This document shows positions 26,619 through 36,124 of a stretch of 64,000 bases of DNA, in pieces. This DNA comes from BAIKAL-G1 sp943370385 (GTDB lineage: Bacteria > Cyanobacteriota > Cyanobacteriia > PCC-6307 > Cyanobiaceae). Both the position numbers and the translations under genes were made by a program. Below the pieces are notes generated by a model. That model did not search any database. It saw only the letters and a list, made by a program, of their open reading frames with translations, and was not told the DNA's origin. The first letter of the stretch is position 1, and each line of letters begins with the position of its first letter. The stretch lies in contig CALRQT020000001.1 in the NCBI GenBank assembly GCA_943370385.1, positions 124,001 through 188,000 of the forward strand, read 5' to 3'.

Positions 26619-28448
26619 ATGCCGTTCCTGCGCAGCGAAACCGTTCACCAGCTGCGTCAGATCCTGGATTACTTGCCTAGGCAGAGGCGGCGGGCCCTAC
26701 TGCTGTTGGTGCCTTTTTCGGTCGTTCCCGGGGTGATCGACCTGCTGTCGGTGGCCGTGGTGGCTCGCCTGACCGGCGCCTTGGTGGGCTCGGGGCTGGA
26801 GGATCGCCTCAGCGGCGTTTGGGTGTTTGGCGGCAATCTGCTGGATCAGAGCCTGTGGTTGATTCTAATTTTTATTGTGCTGGCCTGGTTGGCCTCCCTC
26901 TCCAAGCTATCCCTGCGCTTTTTTCAGCAACGGCTTTCGGCCCAGATCTGGCGGGACCTCTCCAACCTCGTGCATGCCAGGGTTTTGCAGCAGGATTATG
27001 AATATCACTTGGGCAAAAGTACCGCTGATCTCAGCTCCCAGCTGCTGGCCAATCTCAGTCGGGTTGCCTCCAATGTGGTGACGCCAACCCTGCAGATGCT
27101 GAGTGCTTCTGTTTCGATCGTGTTGCTGTCGATCGGCATCCTGTTTGTCGGTCGTTGGCTGTCGGTGGTGTTGGTGGTGAGCCTGGTGGCGGCTTATTGG
27201 CTGATCTCGGTTTCGATCACTCCTTATTTGCGGCATGCCTATCGGCAGAAAATGCGTCTGGATGCCGAATCCACTAATATTTTATTGGAGACTCTCGGCT
27301 CGATTCGCGATATCCAGCTGACTGGCTCAGAAGGCTTTTTTCGGCAGATGTTTGTCTCGTCAGGAGAAGAGGCCAAGCTTTACAGCTGGTCTACCGAATG
27401 GCTTCCTGATCTGCCTAGGGGCCTGATTGAGCCCTTTGGCATCACGATGATCTTTGCGGTTGGCGCTGTGCCGGCCCTGCTCAGCGGCGATCCCAGCAAG
27501 GTGAAAGAGATTTTGCCCTTTCTGGCCACGATTGCCGTGGCGGCCCTGCGCCTGACGCCGCCCCTGCAGGATGCCTTCCGCTCCCTGACCCAGCTGCGGG
27601 GGGGCTTGCCCCTCGTCAGTGGCGCCCTCGAACTACTCAACCTGCCCAGTGACCGTCCGACCCTGGCCACGGCAGGGGTGCCTTCTCCCGCTGGGGTGTT
27701 CCCCCGCCACACGATTCGCCTCCAAAACGCTTGGTACCGCTATCCCAGCAGTGACGACTGGGTGCTCAAGGGGGTGAACCTCACGATTCCACTCGGATCG
27801 CGGGTGGCCCTGGTGGGCACCACGGGCAGCGGCAAAAGCACGGCCGCCAACATCCTTTTGGGCCTGTTGCAGCCCGCCCGGGGCCAGCTCGAACTCGATG
27901 GCATCCCCGTGGAGGGCCTCGACCTGCCCGCCTGGCAGGCCAACTGCGCCCAGGTGCCCCAGGCGATCAACCTGCTCAACGCCAGCGTGCTCGAAAACGT
28001 GGCCTTTGGCCTTTCCGCCGACCAGGCCGACCAGGACCGGGTCTGGGAAGCCTTAGAGGGCGCCCAGTTGCAGGATTTTGTGGCCGAGATGCCCTACGGG
28101 CTCTACACCCAGGTGGGCGAGAACGGCCTGCGGCTCTCCGGCGGCCAACGCCAGCGCCTGGCCCTGGCTCGGGCCTTCTACCGCCAGGCCAAATTCCTTG
28201 TGCTCGATGAGGCCACCAGTGCCCTCGATAACCGCACCGAATCGGAGGTGATCGAGGCCCTGGAGGTGGTGGGGCGGCGCTGCACCACCTTGGTGATTGC
28301 CCATCGGCTCAGCACCGTGCGCCGCTGCGATCGCATCTATGAGTTCGACCAGGGCCAGGTGAAGGCCTACGGCAGCTTTACGGAGCTGCAGGAACGCTCT
28401 GCCAGCTTTCGCGAGCTCGCCAGCCTGGAGGGCCGCCTCGGCGGTTAG
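26619..28448 (+). CDS. ABC transporter, fused permease-ATPase (exporter / flippase type)
   Basis: A 609-residue half-transporter. Residues 1 to about 330 hold six membrane helices (LLLLVPFSVVPGVIDLLSVA, LILIFIVLAWLASLSKLSLR and others). The C-terminal ATPase has Walker A GTTGSGKST near residue 400, signature LSGGQRQRLALARAF near 507 and Walker B FLVLDEATSALD near 529, with the H-loop IAHRLSTVRR. It would work as a homodimer. The PglK/MsbA-like layout and the upstream glycosyltransferase suggest it flips a lipid-linked glycan (inference). Confidence 0.92.
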   Translation: MPFLRSETVHQLRQILDYLPRQRRRALLLLVPFSVVPGVIDLLSVAVVARLTGALVGSGLEDRLSGVWVFGGNLLDQSLWLILIFIVLAWLASLSKLSLRFFQQRLSAQIWRDLSNLVHARVLQQDYEYHLGKSTADLSSQLLANLSRVASNVVTPTLQMLSASVSIVLLSIGILFVGRWLSVVLVVSLVAAYWLISVSITPYLRHAYRQKMRLDAESTNILLETLGSIRDIQLTGSEGFFRQMFVSSGEEAKLYSWSTEWLPDLPRGLIEPFGITMIFAVGAVPALLSGDPSKVKEILPFLATIAVAALRLTPPLQDAFRSLTQLRGGLPLVSGALELLNLPSDRPTLATAGVPSPAGVFPRHTIRLQNAWYRYPSSDDWVLKGVNLTIPLGSRVALVGTTGSGKSTAANILLGLLQPARGQLELDGIPVEGLDLPAWQANCAQVPQAINLLNASVLENVAFGLSADQADQDRVWEALEGAQLQDFVAEMPYGLYTQVGENGLRLSGGQRQRLALARAFYRQAKFLVLDEATSALDNRTESEVIEALEVVGRRCTTLVIAHRLSTVRRCDRIYEFDQGQVKAYGSFTELQERSASFRELASLEGRLGG

Positions 28449-28457
28449 ACCGGATCC

Positions 28458-30851
28458 ATGAGCTTTCTGGCCGGCCTCAACGACGCCCAGCGCAAGGCGG
28501 TGGACCACCACAACGGCCCCCTGCTGGTGGTGGCGGGGGCCGGCAGCGGCAAGACCCGCGCCCTCACCCACCGCATCGCCCACCTGATCGGCCACCACGG
28601 CGTCGATCCGGCCGAGATCCTGGCGGTGACCTTCACCAACAAGGCTGCCCGGGAAATGAAGGAGCGGCTGGAATTGCTCCTGGCCCAAAAACTCGCCCAG
28701 AGCCAGTTCGGCCAGCCCTGGAGCACCCTGGGCCCCCAGGACCAGCGCCAGCTGCGCAGCCGCATCTACCGGGAGGTGATCAAGGACCTCTGGATCGGCA
28801 CCTTCCACGCCCTGTTTGCCCGGCTGCTGCGCTTCGATATCGACAAGCTCAAGGATCCGGAAGGGCTGAGCTGGACCCGCCAGTTTTCGATCTATGACGA
28901 GGGGGACGCCCAGACCCTGGTGAAGGAGATCGTCACCCAGGAATTGCAGCTCGATCCCAAACGCTTCGAGCCCAAGAAGATGCGCTGGGCGATCAGCAAT
29001 GCCAAAAACCAGGGCTGGCTGCCCGAGCAGTTGGAGGCCGACCAACAGGGCCAGCGGGGCAAGCTGGCGGCCGAAACCTACCGCCGCTACCGCCGCGCCC
29101 TGGCGGCCAATAACGCCCTCGATTTCGACGATCTGCTGCTGTTGCCGGTGCAGTTGCTGCGCCAAAATGAGCAGGTGCGCCATTACTGGCACCGGCGTTT
29201 TCGCCATGTACTGGTGGACGAATACCAGGACACCAACCGCACCCAGTACGACCTAATCAAGCTGCTGGTGACCGACGGCAAGGACCCCGACACCTTTGAT
29301 GAGTGGCAGGGCCGCTCGGTGTTTGTGGTGGGCGATGCCGACCAGAGCATCTACAGCTTCCGGGCCGCCGATTTCACGATCCTGATGGGTTTCCAGGATG
29401 ATTTCGGCGATGGCGCCGCCGACGACGCCACCGCCACGATGGTGAAACTGGAGGAGAACTACCGCTCCACCGCCACGATCCTCGAAGCCGCCAATGCCCT
29501 GATTGCCAATAACTCCGAGCGCATCGATAAGGTGCTGCGCCCCACCCGCGGCGAAGGCGAACGGATCACGATCACCCGCTGCGACGATGAAATCGCCGAG
29601 GCCGAAGCCGTGGTGCATCGCATGCGTATGCTCGATGCGGCCCACCCGGACCTGCGCTGGGGCGACATGGCCGTGCTCTATCGCACCAACGCCCAGAGCC
29701 GGGCGATGGAGGAATCGCTAGTGCGCTGGGGCATTCCCTACATCGTGGTGGGCGGCCTGCGTTTCTACGACCGGCGCGAAATCAAAGATGTGCTCGCCTA
29801 TCTCAAGTTGCTGGTGAATCCGTCCGACACCGTGAGCTTGCTGCGGGTGCTGAACACCCCCAAGCGCGGTATCGGCAAAACCACAATTGAGCGGCTCACC
29901 GATGCCTCCAACCAGCTGGGCATCCCCCTCTGGGAAGTGGTGAATGATGCCGAAGCGGTGCGTTCCCTGGGGGGCCGCTCGGCCCGGGGCCTGCTGCAGT
30001 TCAGTGAATTGATCCAGGATCTGCAACGGCGTAGCCAGGAGGTGGCCCCGTCGGAATTGGTGCAACGGGTGATGGAGCAGAGCGGCTACGTGGCCGAACT
30101 GATCGCCGAAGGCACCGATGAGGCCGAAGATCGCCGCCGCAACCTCAACGAACTGGTGAATGCGGCCCTGCAATACCAGGAAGAAAACGAAGAGGGCTCC
30201 CTCGAAGATTTCCTCTCCGGCGCCGCCCTAGCCAGCGATGCCGATAGCAAGGACACCGAACAAAACCGGGTGACCCTGATGACCCTCCATGCCAGTAAGG
30301 GCCTGGAATTTCCGGTGGTGTACCTGGTGGGGCTGGAGCAGGGCCTGTTCCCCAGCTACCGCTCCCTCGAGGACCCCGCCGCCCTGGAGGAGGAGCGCCG
30401 CCTTTGCTACGTGGGCATCACCCGGGCCAAGGAACGCCTGTTCCTCTCCCACGCCAGTGAGCGCCGCCTCTGGGGCGGCATGCGCGAACCGGCCGTACCC
30501 TCGGTGTTCCTGGCGGAACTGCCGGAAGAGCTGGTGCAGGGCGACATCCCCCGCAGCGGTGGCGCCGCCATCCGCCGCGAAAACCGGCTCGATCGCCTCA
30601 CCCGCGTCGATCGCGACGACGTGCAGCGCACGGCCGCCGGTGGTACTGGCGGAGCGCCAGCCAATGCCGTGCGCCGCCGGGCGCCAGCAAGAACCTGGGC
30701 CGTGGGCGATCGCCTGCGCCATAGCGCCTTCGGCGAAGGCCAGGTGACCCATCTGTTTGGCAGTGGCGAGAAGATCTCCCTGGCGGTGAAATTTGAGGGC
30801 ATGGGCCCGAAGATCCTCGATCCGCGCCTGGCGCCGATTGAGGCGATTTGA
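28458..30851 (+). CDS. pcrA: ATP-dependent DNA helicase PcrA/UvrD
   Basis: A 797-residue superfamily 1A 3'-5' helicase for DNA repair and replication restart. Motif Q/I: LNDAQRKAV and VVAGAGSGKTRALTHRIAHL; Ia: AVTFTNKAAREMKERLE; II: HVLVDEYQDTNRTQYDLI; III: VVGDADQSIYSFRAADF; IV: LEENYRSTATILEAANALI; V/VI: LMTLHASKGLEFPVVYLVGL and EERRLCYVGITRAKERLFL. The C-terminal tail carries the Tudor-like domain (VGDRLRHSAFGEGQVTHLFG) that binds RNA polymerase in PcrA. It follows the ABC gene by 9 bp and overlaps or abuts the next gene. Confidence 0.97.
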   Translation: MSFLAGLNDAQRKAVDHHNGPLLVVAGAGSGKTRALTHRIAHLIGHHGVDPAEILAVTFTNKAAREMKERLELLLAQKLAQSQFGQPWSTLGPQDQRQLRSRIYREVIKDLWIGTFHALFARLLRFDIDKLKDPEGLSWTRQFSIYDEGDAQTLVKEIVTQELQLDPKRFEPKKMRWAISNAKNQGWLPEQLEADQQGQRGKLAAETYRRYRRALAANNALDFDDLLLLPVQLLRQNEQVRHYWHRRFRHVLVDEYQDTNRTQYDLIKLLVTDGKDPDTFDEWQGRSVFVVGDADQSIYSFRAADFTILMGFQDDFGDGAADDATATMVKLEENYRSTATILEAANALIANNSERIDKVLRPTRGEGERITITRCDDEIAEAEAVVHRMRMLDAAHPDLRWGDMAVLYRTNAQSRAMEESLVRWGIPYIVVGGLRFYDRREIKDVLAYLKLLVNPSDTVSLLRVLNTPKRGIGKTTIERLTDASNQLGIPLWEVVNDAEAVRSLGGRSARGLLQFSELIQDLQRRSQEVAPSELVQRVMEQSGYVAELIAEGTDEAEDRRRNLNELVNAALQYQEENEEGSLEDFLSGAALASDADSKDTEQNRVTLMTLHASKGLEFPVVYLVGLEQGLFPSYRSLEDPAALEEERRLCYVGITRAKERLFLSHASERRLWGGMREPAVPSVFLAELPEELVQGDIPRSGGAAIRRENRLDRLTRVDRDDVQRTAAGGTGGAPANAVRRRAPARTWAVGDRLRHSAFGEGQVTHLFGSGEKISLAVKFEGMGPKILDPRLAPIEAI

Positions 30852-30871
30852 GCCAGGGGCGGATCCAGGTC

Positions 30872-32170
30872 ATGGAGATTCCCGGAGTTCCGCCCCAGCT
30901 GCTCCAGGCCCTCACCCAGGCCGCCGACCAGGGCCAGGGACGTTCCCAGCGACTAGCCCTCGTCGGCGGCGCCGTGCGCGACCTGCTGCTGCATCGCGTC
31001 CACCGGGACCCCTGGCGCGGCCTGCTGGACCTCGATCTGGTCGTGTCCGATGGGGCGCCTGAGCTGGGCCAGCAGGCCGCAGACTCCGCTGGGGATGGCC
31101 CGGTTCCGGGAGACTCCGCCCCCCCCGCCGCCCACCGACTAGCCCTGGCCCTGCAGGCCCAAGATCCCGCGGCCCTGGGCTACTGCCACTTCCATCACGC
31201 CTACGGCACGGTGGAGCTGGAGCTCCATGGCGTGCTGCTCGATCTAGCCACGGCCCGCTGCGAGACCTACCCCGCACCGGGCGAAAACCCCGTTGTTCGC
31301 CCCGGCGTCCTGGAGGACGACCTGGCCCGCCGCGATTTCAGCGTCAATGCCATGGCCCTGGTGCTCGAGGGCAGCAGCGGCCAGCTGCTCGATCCCCATG
31401 GCGGCCTGGCCGACCTGGAGAGCCGCCGCCTGCGCTTCCTGCATGGATGCAGCGTCGCCGATGACCCGACCCGGCTGGTGCGGGGGGCCCGCTACGGCGC
31501 CCGGTTGGGCTTCAGCCTCGATCCCGCCAGCCTGGAGCAGGTGAGCGCCACCCTGGCTGCCTGGCCCTGGCGCTGGCGCCACGGGGACCCGCCCGACCTC
31601 GCCCCGCCCGCCCTGGGCACGCGCCTGCGCATGGAGCTGGAGTTGCTGCTCGAGCGCGAACCCTGGCGCCAGGCCCTGGCCCTGCTGCAGAACTGGGGCG
31701 CCCTGTTGTTGCTCGATCCCGCCCTCCAGGCCGACCACCACTGGCGCCGCCGCATCGCCTGGGCCCAGCGCTTGGGCCTGCCGCCCCTGGTGGCCCTCGT
31801 GGCCGGCGCCTCCCAGCCCCTGGCCCTGGCCGAGCGTTTGCAATTGCCCCACCGCCAGCACCGGCTCCTGGCCCAGCTGGCGGAATTGCGCCAGCGGCTG
31901 GAGGCGGCCGGGCCCACGGACGCCTGGAGCGTGTCCCGCTGGTGCGCCCTGCTGGAGGGCCATGGCCTCAGCGCCGAGGCGGTGGCCCTGGCGATTGCAT
32001 CAGGCGTGGGCTCCCGCCGCCCTTTGCTGCGCTGGTGGCTGAGTTGGCGCCAGCTCAAGGCACCCCTGGCCGCCGCCGATCTGATCGCGGCCGGCCAGCG
32101 TCCCGGACCGGAGCTCGGCGAGCGCCTGCGGGCCCTGCGGGCCGAACGGCTTGATCAGGAGCGGCTCTGA
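30872..32170 (+). CDS. CCA tRNA nucleotidyltransferase / poly(A) polymerase family
   Basis: A class II nucleotidyltransferase of about 432 residues. Motif A is LALVGGAVRDLLLHRVHRD followed by LLDLDLVVSDG (catalytic DxD). Further on come PGVLEDDLARRDFSVNAMAL, DPHGGLADLESRRLRFL and DDPTRLVRGARYGARLGFSL. Cyanobacteria often split CCA adding between two such enzymes, so it could be the A- or CC-adding one. An in-frame TTG at 30848 would overlap the pcrA stop by 4 bp; the ATG at 30872 is the alternative chosen here. A Gly/Asp-rich insert lies near residues 70-95. Confidence 0.9.
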   Translation: MEIPGVPPQLLQALTQAADQGQGRSQRLALVGGAVRDLLLHRVHRDPWRGLLDLDLVVSDGAPELGQQAADSAGDGPVPGDSAPPAAHRLALALQAQDPAALGYCHFHHAYGTVELELHGVLLDLATARCETYPAPGENPVVRPGVLEDDLARRDFSVNAMALVLEGSSGQLLDPHGGLADLESRRLRFLHGCSVADDPTRLVRGARYGARLGFSLDPASLEQVSATLAAWPWRWRHGDPPDLAPPALGTRLRMELELLLEREPWRQALALLQNWGALLLLDPALQADHHWRRRIAWAQRLGLPPLVALVAGASQPLALAERLQLPHRQHRLLAQLAELRQRLEAAGPTDAWSVSRWCALLEGHGLSAEAVALAIASGVGSRRPLLRWWLSWRQLKAPLAAADLIAAGQRPGPELGERLRALRAERLDQERL

Positions 32171-32217
32171 CCTGCGAGGGGTCCTGCTGCTCCAAAAGCT
32201 GCGCCAGCCGCCCTTGC

Positions 32218-34323
32218 TTAGGACGGAGTTCCGAAGACCCGCCCGATGACGGTGGCCTGGGCAAAGCCCGCGGCGCGCATCGTCGCTAAGGCGGCCGGGG
32301 CCTGCTCGGCGGGCAGCGCAGCCAGCAGGGGTCCACAGGTCTGGGGATCAATCAATAGGCCCAGTTGGGCGGCGCTGAGCTGGGCCTTCAGCTGGATCGG
32401 CCCGTCCAGGAGGGCGAAGGCGGCTGCATTGGAGGGAGCCAGGCTGCTGGCGTGACCTTGCTCCAACAGCTCCAGGCACCCGGCCAGCGCTGGGATCGCT
32501 GAGCCGTCCAGCTCCACGCCGGCGCTGGCGATCCCCGGGCCCGCCGCTGCCACCATCTCGCCCAGGTGGCCCAGTAGGCCAAAGCCGGTGATGTCGGTGC
32601 AGGCGCGGCAGCCGTGGGCCTGGAGCAGCGCCACCAGCTCGGCCTGGCTTTGCTGCATCAGCGCCAGGGCGCCATCGAGCCAGGGGGCCTCGGCCGCCCC
32701 TGCCATGGCGGCGGCAAACAGCACGCCCGTGCCGATCGGTCGGCTGAGCAGCAACAGGTCGCCGCTCTGGAGCGGGCCCTTCGGCCAAAAGTGTTGGGGC
32801 GCCACCGTGCCATTCACCGTGAGGGCCAGGGCCAGGCCGGCCCCATCGCGGCTCTCCAGGGTGTGGCCGCCGATCAGGCTCGCCCCCAGCGGATCGAGCA
32901 CGGAGCGCACCCCCGCCAGGCTCTGGAGAAGCAGGTCCTCCTGCAGCTGGGGCCCGGCTTCCGGCACGGTCACCAGGGCCTGGATGCTGGTCACCCGGGC
33001 GCCACAGGCCCAGAGGTCGCTGCAGGCGTGGAGGGTGGTGAGTCGGGCGTTGAGCCAGGGGTCGTCCACCAGGGCCGGGAAGCCATCGACGCTCTGCAGC
33101 AGCAGCTCCCCGGCGGCCGTTGTGGCCACCAGGGCGGCGTCTTCGGGTTGGGGGGGGCTGGCTGGACTTCCGCTTAGGCGGGCCAGGGCGCTGGCCAGGG
33201 GGCTGGCGGCGAGTTTGGCGGCGCAGCCTCGGCAGGCCATGGGTTCCGACGCGGCCCCGGCAGCCATGGGGGGCAGGGCGTCAAAGCGCTGCATGAATCC
33301 CCGGTCTATTCGCCCTTTCCAGCGCCAGAGCCAGGGGCTGGGTCCCATGACCAGGGGGCCCCAGAGGGCAAGGGCCTGGGGTTGGCCGCCCCTGGCGCCT
33401 CCATCGCCCAGCAGCTGCAGGGCCCGGGCCTGGGGGCGCCAGGGGCGCAGGGGGCGCTCGGGCTGCTCGAGGCTGCGTTGCAGGTTGGCGGCCAGGGTTG
33501 GGGCGGCCCGCACGGCCCAAACCCCGGCGGCGGGGCGGGGATCGCTGGCGATCAGGCCGCAGTCGCCGGAGGCAAACAGGCCCGGATGGCCCAGCACCTG
33601 CAGGTTGGGCTCGGTCAACACCCGTCCGCTGGCGACGTCGACGGGCAGGCCGCTGGCCGCTAGCCAGGCCGGTGCCCGGCTGCCCGTGCAGGCCAGATCG
33701 GCGGGGGCGTCGCTGGGCACCTGGCGCCGCAGTGGGATCGCGGCCGCCGCCAGCAGGCGCTCCCCCGCCCGGTTGGCGGCTTTGGAGCCGAGGCTGGGGC
33801 TCTCGCCGCGCAGGAGCAGCTCCGGCCGATAGCCCCGGGCAGCTAGGGCTAGCGCCAGTTCAACGGCCGCCTGGCCGCCGCCGCGGATGCGGATCGGGGC
33901 GCCTGGGGGCCTGCTGCCTAGCCAGGCCAAAAAGGGCTCCAGCGGTTTGACGGGCCGGCCGCCGCCGGGATCGCTGGCCGTCACGGCGCCCAGATCGAGG
34001 CTGAGGCGGTCGAACCGCAGCCCCGGCCGCCCGTCCTGCAGCAGCTCTTGGCGCTCCAGGTCGAGGCCGCTGATCTCGGCCAGTACGAACGCCACCCCCG
34101 CCCGGGCGCAGAGCCGGCGCAGGTCGATGGCGCACTCGCCGGGTTGATAGAGGCCTGCCACGAGGCCCGGCACCATGCCCGAATAGAGCGCTGAGCTGTG
34201 GCGACTCACCAGGCTGATCAGGCTGCCGGCCGGCCGGCGCCCGGGCTGCATCGCCCACATCCGCAGCAGCAGGGCATGGCTGTGGCCGCCGCCAGCCAGA
34301 ACCAGGTGGTGCTTAGGGGGCAT
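32218..34323 (-). CDS. selD: Fused FAD/NAD(P) oxidoreductase - selenide, water dikinase (SelD)
   Basis: A 701-residue two-domain protein. Residues 1 to about 350 are a pyridine-nucleotide-disulfide-type oxidoreductase resembling type II NADH dehydrogenase (HHLVLAGGGHSHALLLRMWA at the start, FASGDCGLIASDPRPAAG later). From about residue 360 comes SelD: MACRGCAAKLAASPL with catalytic-type Cys and Lys, then LTTLHACSDLWACGARV, SLIGGHTLESRDGAG and ACTDITGFGLLGHLGEM. SelD makes selenophosphate for selenium-containing tRNA or protein. The start is the ATG at 34323; the longer frame is antisense to hisS. It is divergent from hisS. Confidence 0.92.
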   Translation of the reverse strand: MPPKHHLVLAGGGHSHALLLRMWAMQPGRRPAGSLISLVSRHSSALYSGMVPGLVAGLYQPGECAIDLRRLCARAGVAFVLAEISGLDLERQELLQDGRPGLRFDRLSLDLGAVTASDPGGGRPVKPLEPFLAWLGSRPPGAPIRIRGGGQAAVELALALAARGYRPELLLRGESPSLGSKAANRAGERLLAAAAIPLRRQVPSDAPADLACTGSRAPAWLAASGLPVDVASGRVLTEPNLQVLGHPGLFASGDCGLIASDPRPAAGVWAVRAAPTLAANLQRSLEQPERPLRPWRPQARALQLLGDGGARGGQPQALALWGPLVMGPSPWLWRWKGRIDRGFMQRFDALPPMAAGAASEPMACRGCAAKLAASPLASALARLSGSPASPPQPEDAALVATTAAGELLLQSVDGFPALVDDPWLNARLTTLHACSDLWACGARVTSIQALVTVPEAGPQLQEDLLLQSLAGVRSVLDPLGASLIGGHTLESRDGAGLALALTVNGTVAPQHFWPKGPLQSGDLLLLSRPIGTGVLFAAAMAGAAEAPWLDGALALMQQSQAELVALLQAHGCRACTDITGFGLLGHLGEMVAAAGPGIASAGVELDGSAIPALAGCLELLEQGHASSLAPSNAAAFALLDGPIQLKAQLSAAQLGLLIDPQTCGPLLAALPAEQAPAALATMRAAGFAQATVIGRVFGTPS

Positions 34324-34512
34324 GGTCAAGGGCTTAGCCAGGGGGTTGGCTTGGTGCCAGCTTGAGCCAGCAAGCGAGCTGGGGTCGGCGTCCGCTGCAT
34401 TGGCGAACTGGAAGCGGGCAAACCAAGCCAGCAGCTGGCGGTGTTGCTGGATGGCGCCCTCACCCAGCGGCGCCTGGTCGAGCCCCCGCCGTGATCCCGC
34501 AAACTGGCGCCA

Positions 34513-35817
34513 GTGCCGGCTGAGCGTCCCGTGGAGAAACTGCAGAGCCTGCGGGGTCTGGTGGATCTGCTGCCGGCCCACACGCCCCTGTGGCAGCGGG
34601 TGGAGGCCACGGCCCGGGAGCACTTCCGCCGCGCCCAGGTGGATGAGATCCGCACGCCCCTGCTCGAGGCCACCGAGCTGTTCGCCCGCGGCATCGGTGA
34701 GGCCACCGATGTGGTGGGGAAAGAGATGTACACCTTCATCGATCGGGGCGATCGCAGCTGCACCCTGCGGCCAGAAGGCACGGCCTCGGTGGTGCGCTCC
34801 GCCATCCAGCACGGCCTGCTCAGCCAGGGGCCCCAACGGCTTTGGTACGGCGGCCCGATGTTCCGTTACGAGCGCCCCCAGGCGGGGCGCCAGCGCCAGT
34901 TCCACCAGATCGGCCTGGAACTGCTCGGCTTTGCCGATCCCCGCAGTGACGTGGAAGCGATTGCCATCGCCTGGGACCTGCTCGCCGATTTAGGCGTGGG
35001 CGGCCTGGCCCTGGAGCTCAATTCCCTCGGCAGCAGCGATGACCGCGCCCGCTACCGCCAGGCCCTGGTGGGCTGGCTGGAGGCCCGATCCCACCAGCTC
35101 GATGCCGATTCCCAGGCGCGGCTGGTGACCAACCCCCTGCGCATCCTCGACAGCAAGAACCCGGATACCCAGGCCCTGCTCGCCGGCGCCCCCACCCTGG
35201 CGGACGCCCTGGCCCCGGAAAGCCGCCACCGCTTTGAGCAGGTGCAGGCCGGCCTCCAGTCCCTGGAGATCCCCTTCCAACTCAATCCCCGCCTGGTGCG
35301 CGGCCTCGACTACTACAGCCACACCGCCTTTGAAATCACCTCCACCCAGCTGGGGGCCCAGGCCACGGTCTGCGGCGGTGGCCGCTACGACGGCCTGGTG
35401 GGCCAACTGGGCGGGCCGGAGACCCCAGCGATCGGCTGGGCCCTGGGGATGGAGCGGCTGGTGTTGCTGCTGGGCCAGATCGATGGCGCAAGCAACGCTG
35501 CCCAACCGCCCGACCTCTACGTGGTGAACCGGGGCGAAGCGGCTGAGGCGGCGGCCCTGGTGCTGGCCCGGGGCCTGCGCCAGCGGGGATTGGCGGTGGA
35601 ACTCGATGCCAGTGGCTCGGCCTTCGGTAAGCAGTTCAAACGGGCCGACCGCTCTGGAGCCGCCTGGGCCGCCGTGCTCGGCGACGGCGAACTGGCCGAC
35701 GGGGTGGTGCGGCTTAAGCCCCTGCGCTCTGAGCCGGATCCCGAGGGTGACGCCGGGGCCGGGGAGCAGCTGCTGACCCTGGCGGATCTGGCGGCTGTGG
35801 TTCAGCTCCTAGCCTGA
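34513..35817 (+). CDS. hisS: Histidine--tRNA ligase
   Basis: A class II aminoacyl-tRNA synthetase of 434 residues, GTG start at 34513. Seen: the opening LQSLRGLVDLLPAHTPLWQR, motif 2 region CTLRPEGTASVVRSAIQHG and LWYGGPMFRYERPQAGRQRQ, the HisA block LVRGLDYYSHTAFEITS, motif 3 region GGGRYDGLVGQLGG and AIGWALGMERLVLLL, and a C-terminal anticodon-binding domain (DLYVVNRGEAAEAAALVLAR). The last 104 bases are overlapped in antisense by the end of a nucleotidyltransferase gene. Confidence 0.96.
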   Translation: MPAERPVEKLQSLRGLVDLLPAHTPLWQRVEATAREHFRRAQVDEIRTPLLEATELFARGIGEATDVVGKEMYTFIDRGDRSCTLRPEGTASVVRSAIQHGLLSQGPQRLWYGGPMFRYERPQAGRQRQFHQIGLELLGFADPRSDVEAIAIAWDLLADLGVGGLALELNSLGSSDDRARYRQALVGWLEARSHQLDADSQARLVTNPLRILDSKNPDTQALLAGAPTLADALAPESRHRFEQVQAGLQSLEIPFQLNPRLVRGLDYYSHTAFEITSTQLGAQATVCGGGRYDGLVGQLGGPETPAIGWALGMERLVLLLGQIDGASNAAQPPDLYVVNRGEAAEAAALVLARGLRQRGLAVELDASGSAFGKQFKRADRSGAAWAAVLGDGELADGVVRLKPLRSEPDPEGDAGAGEQLLTLADLAAVVQLLA

Positions 35818-36124
35818 TCCCAACCCGATCGATGTGCTCCAGCAGGGGGGCATGGTTGATCTGGTGATGGAGCTGCAAATCGATCGGCCAGGGCAGGAGC
35901 AGGTCGTCGAGGCGGGCATGGAGCTGGAGCAGTTCTCCCAGCCCCAGGGTTGGCGCCACCAGGCAGAGATCGATGTCGGAGCCCGGCCTCTGGCGCCCTA
36001 GGGCCCGGGAGCCATACAGCAGCACCGCCTCCACGGCGGGGTCGCTTTGCAACAGGCCGAGGATCTGGTCCAGGGCACCAGCCGGCAGCCCGTAGCAGGT
36101 TTCGCCGGTGGGGGGCCCGCTCAC
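35714..36124 (-). CDS. MNT-type nucleotidyltransferase (HI0073-like antitoxin)
   Basis: A 136-residue minimal nucleotidyltransferase. The active-site motif VEAVLLYGSRALGRQRPGSD continues IDLCLVAP, giving the GS-x(n)-DxD signature near residues 38-52. The family core ends near residue 103 (LLEHIDRVGIRL). The remaining 33 residues are Pro/Arg-rich and lie wholly antisense to the end of hisS, so they may be a read-through extension after loss of the ancestral stop. Its start overlaps the stop of the upstream HEPN-like gene by 4 bp (ATGA), the usual HI0074-HI0073 order. Confidence 0.85.
   Translation of the reverse strand: MSGPPTGETCYGLPAGALDQILGLLQSDPAVEAVLLYGSRALGRQRPGSDIDLCLVAPTLGLGELLQLHARLDDLLLPWPIDLQLHHQINHAPLLEHIDRVGIRLGAEPQPPDPPGSAAAPRPRRHPRDPAQSAGA

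Noticed and set aside
27221..27236. Possible transmembrane leader or separate gene inside the ABC transporter
   Set aside because: The fused permease-ATPase is continuous in one frame without internal initiation signals.
34324..34905. Upstream extension of the selD frame
   Set aside because: Mostly antisense to hisS; the NAD-binding start MPPKHHLVLAGGG at 34323 is the natural N-terminus.
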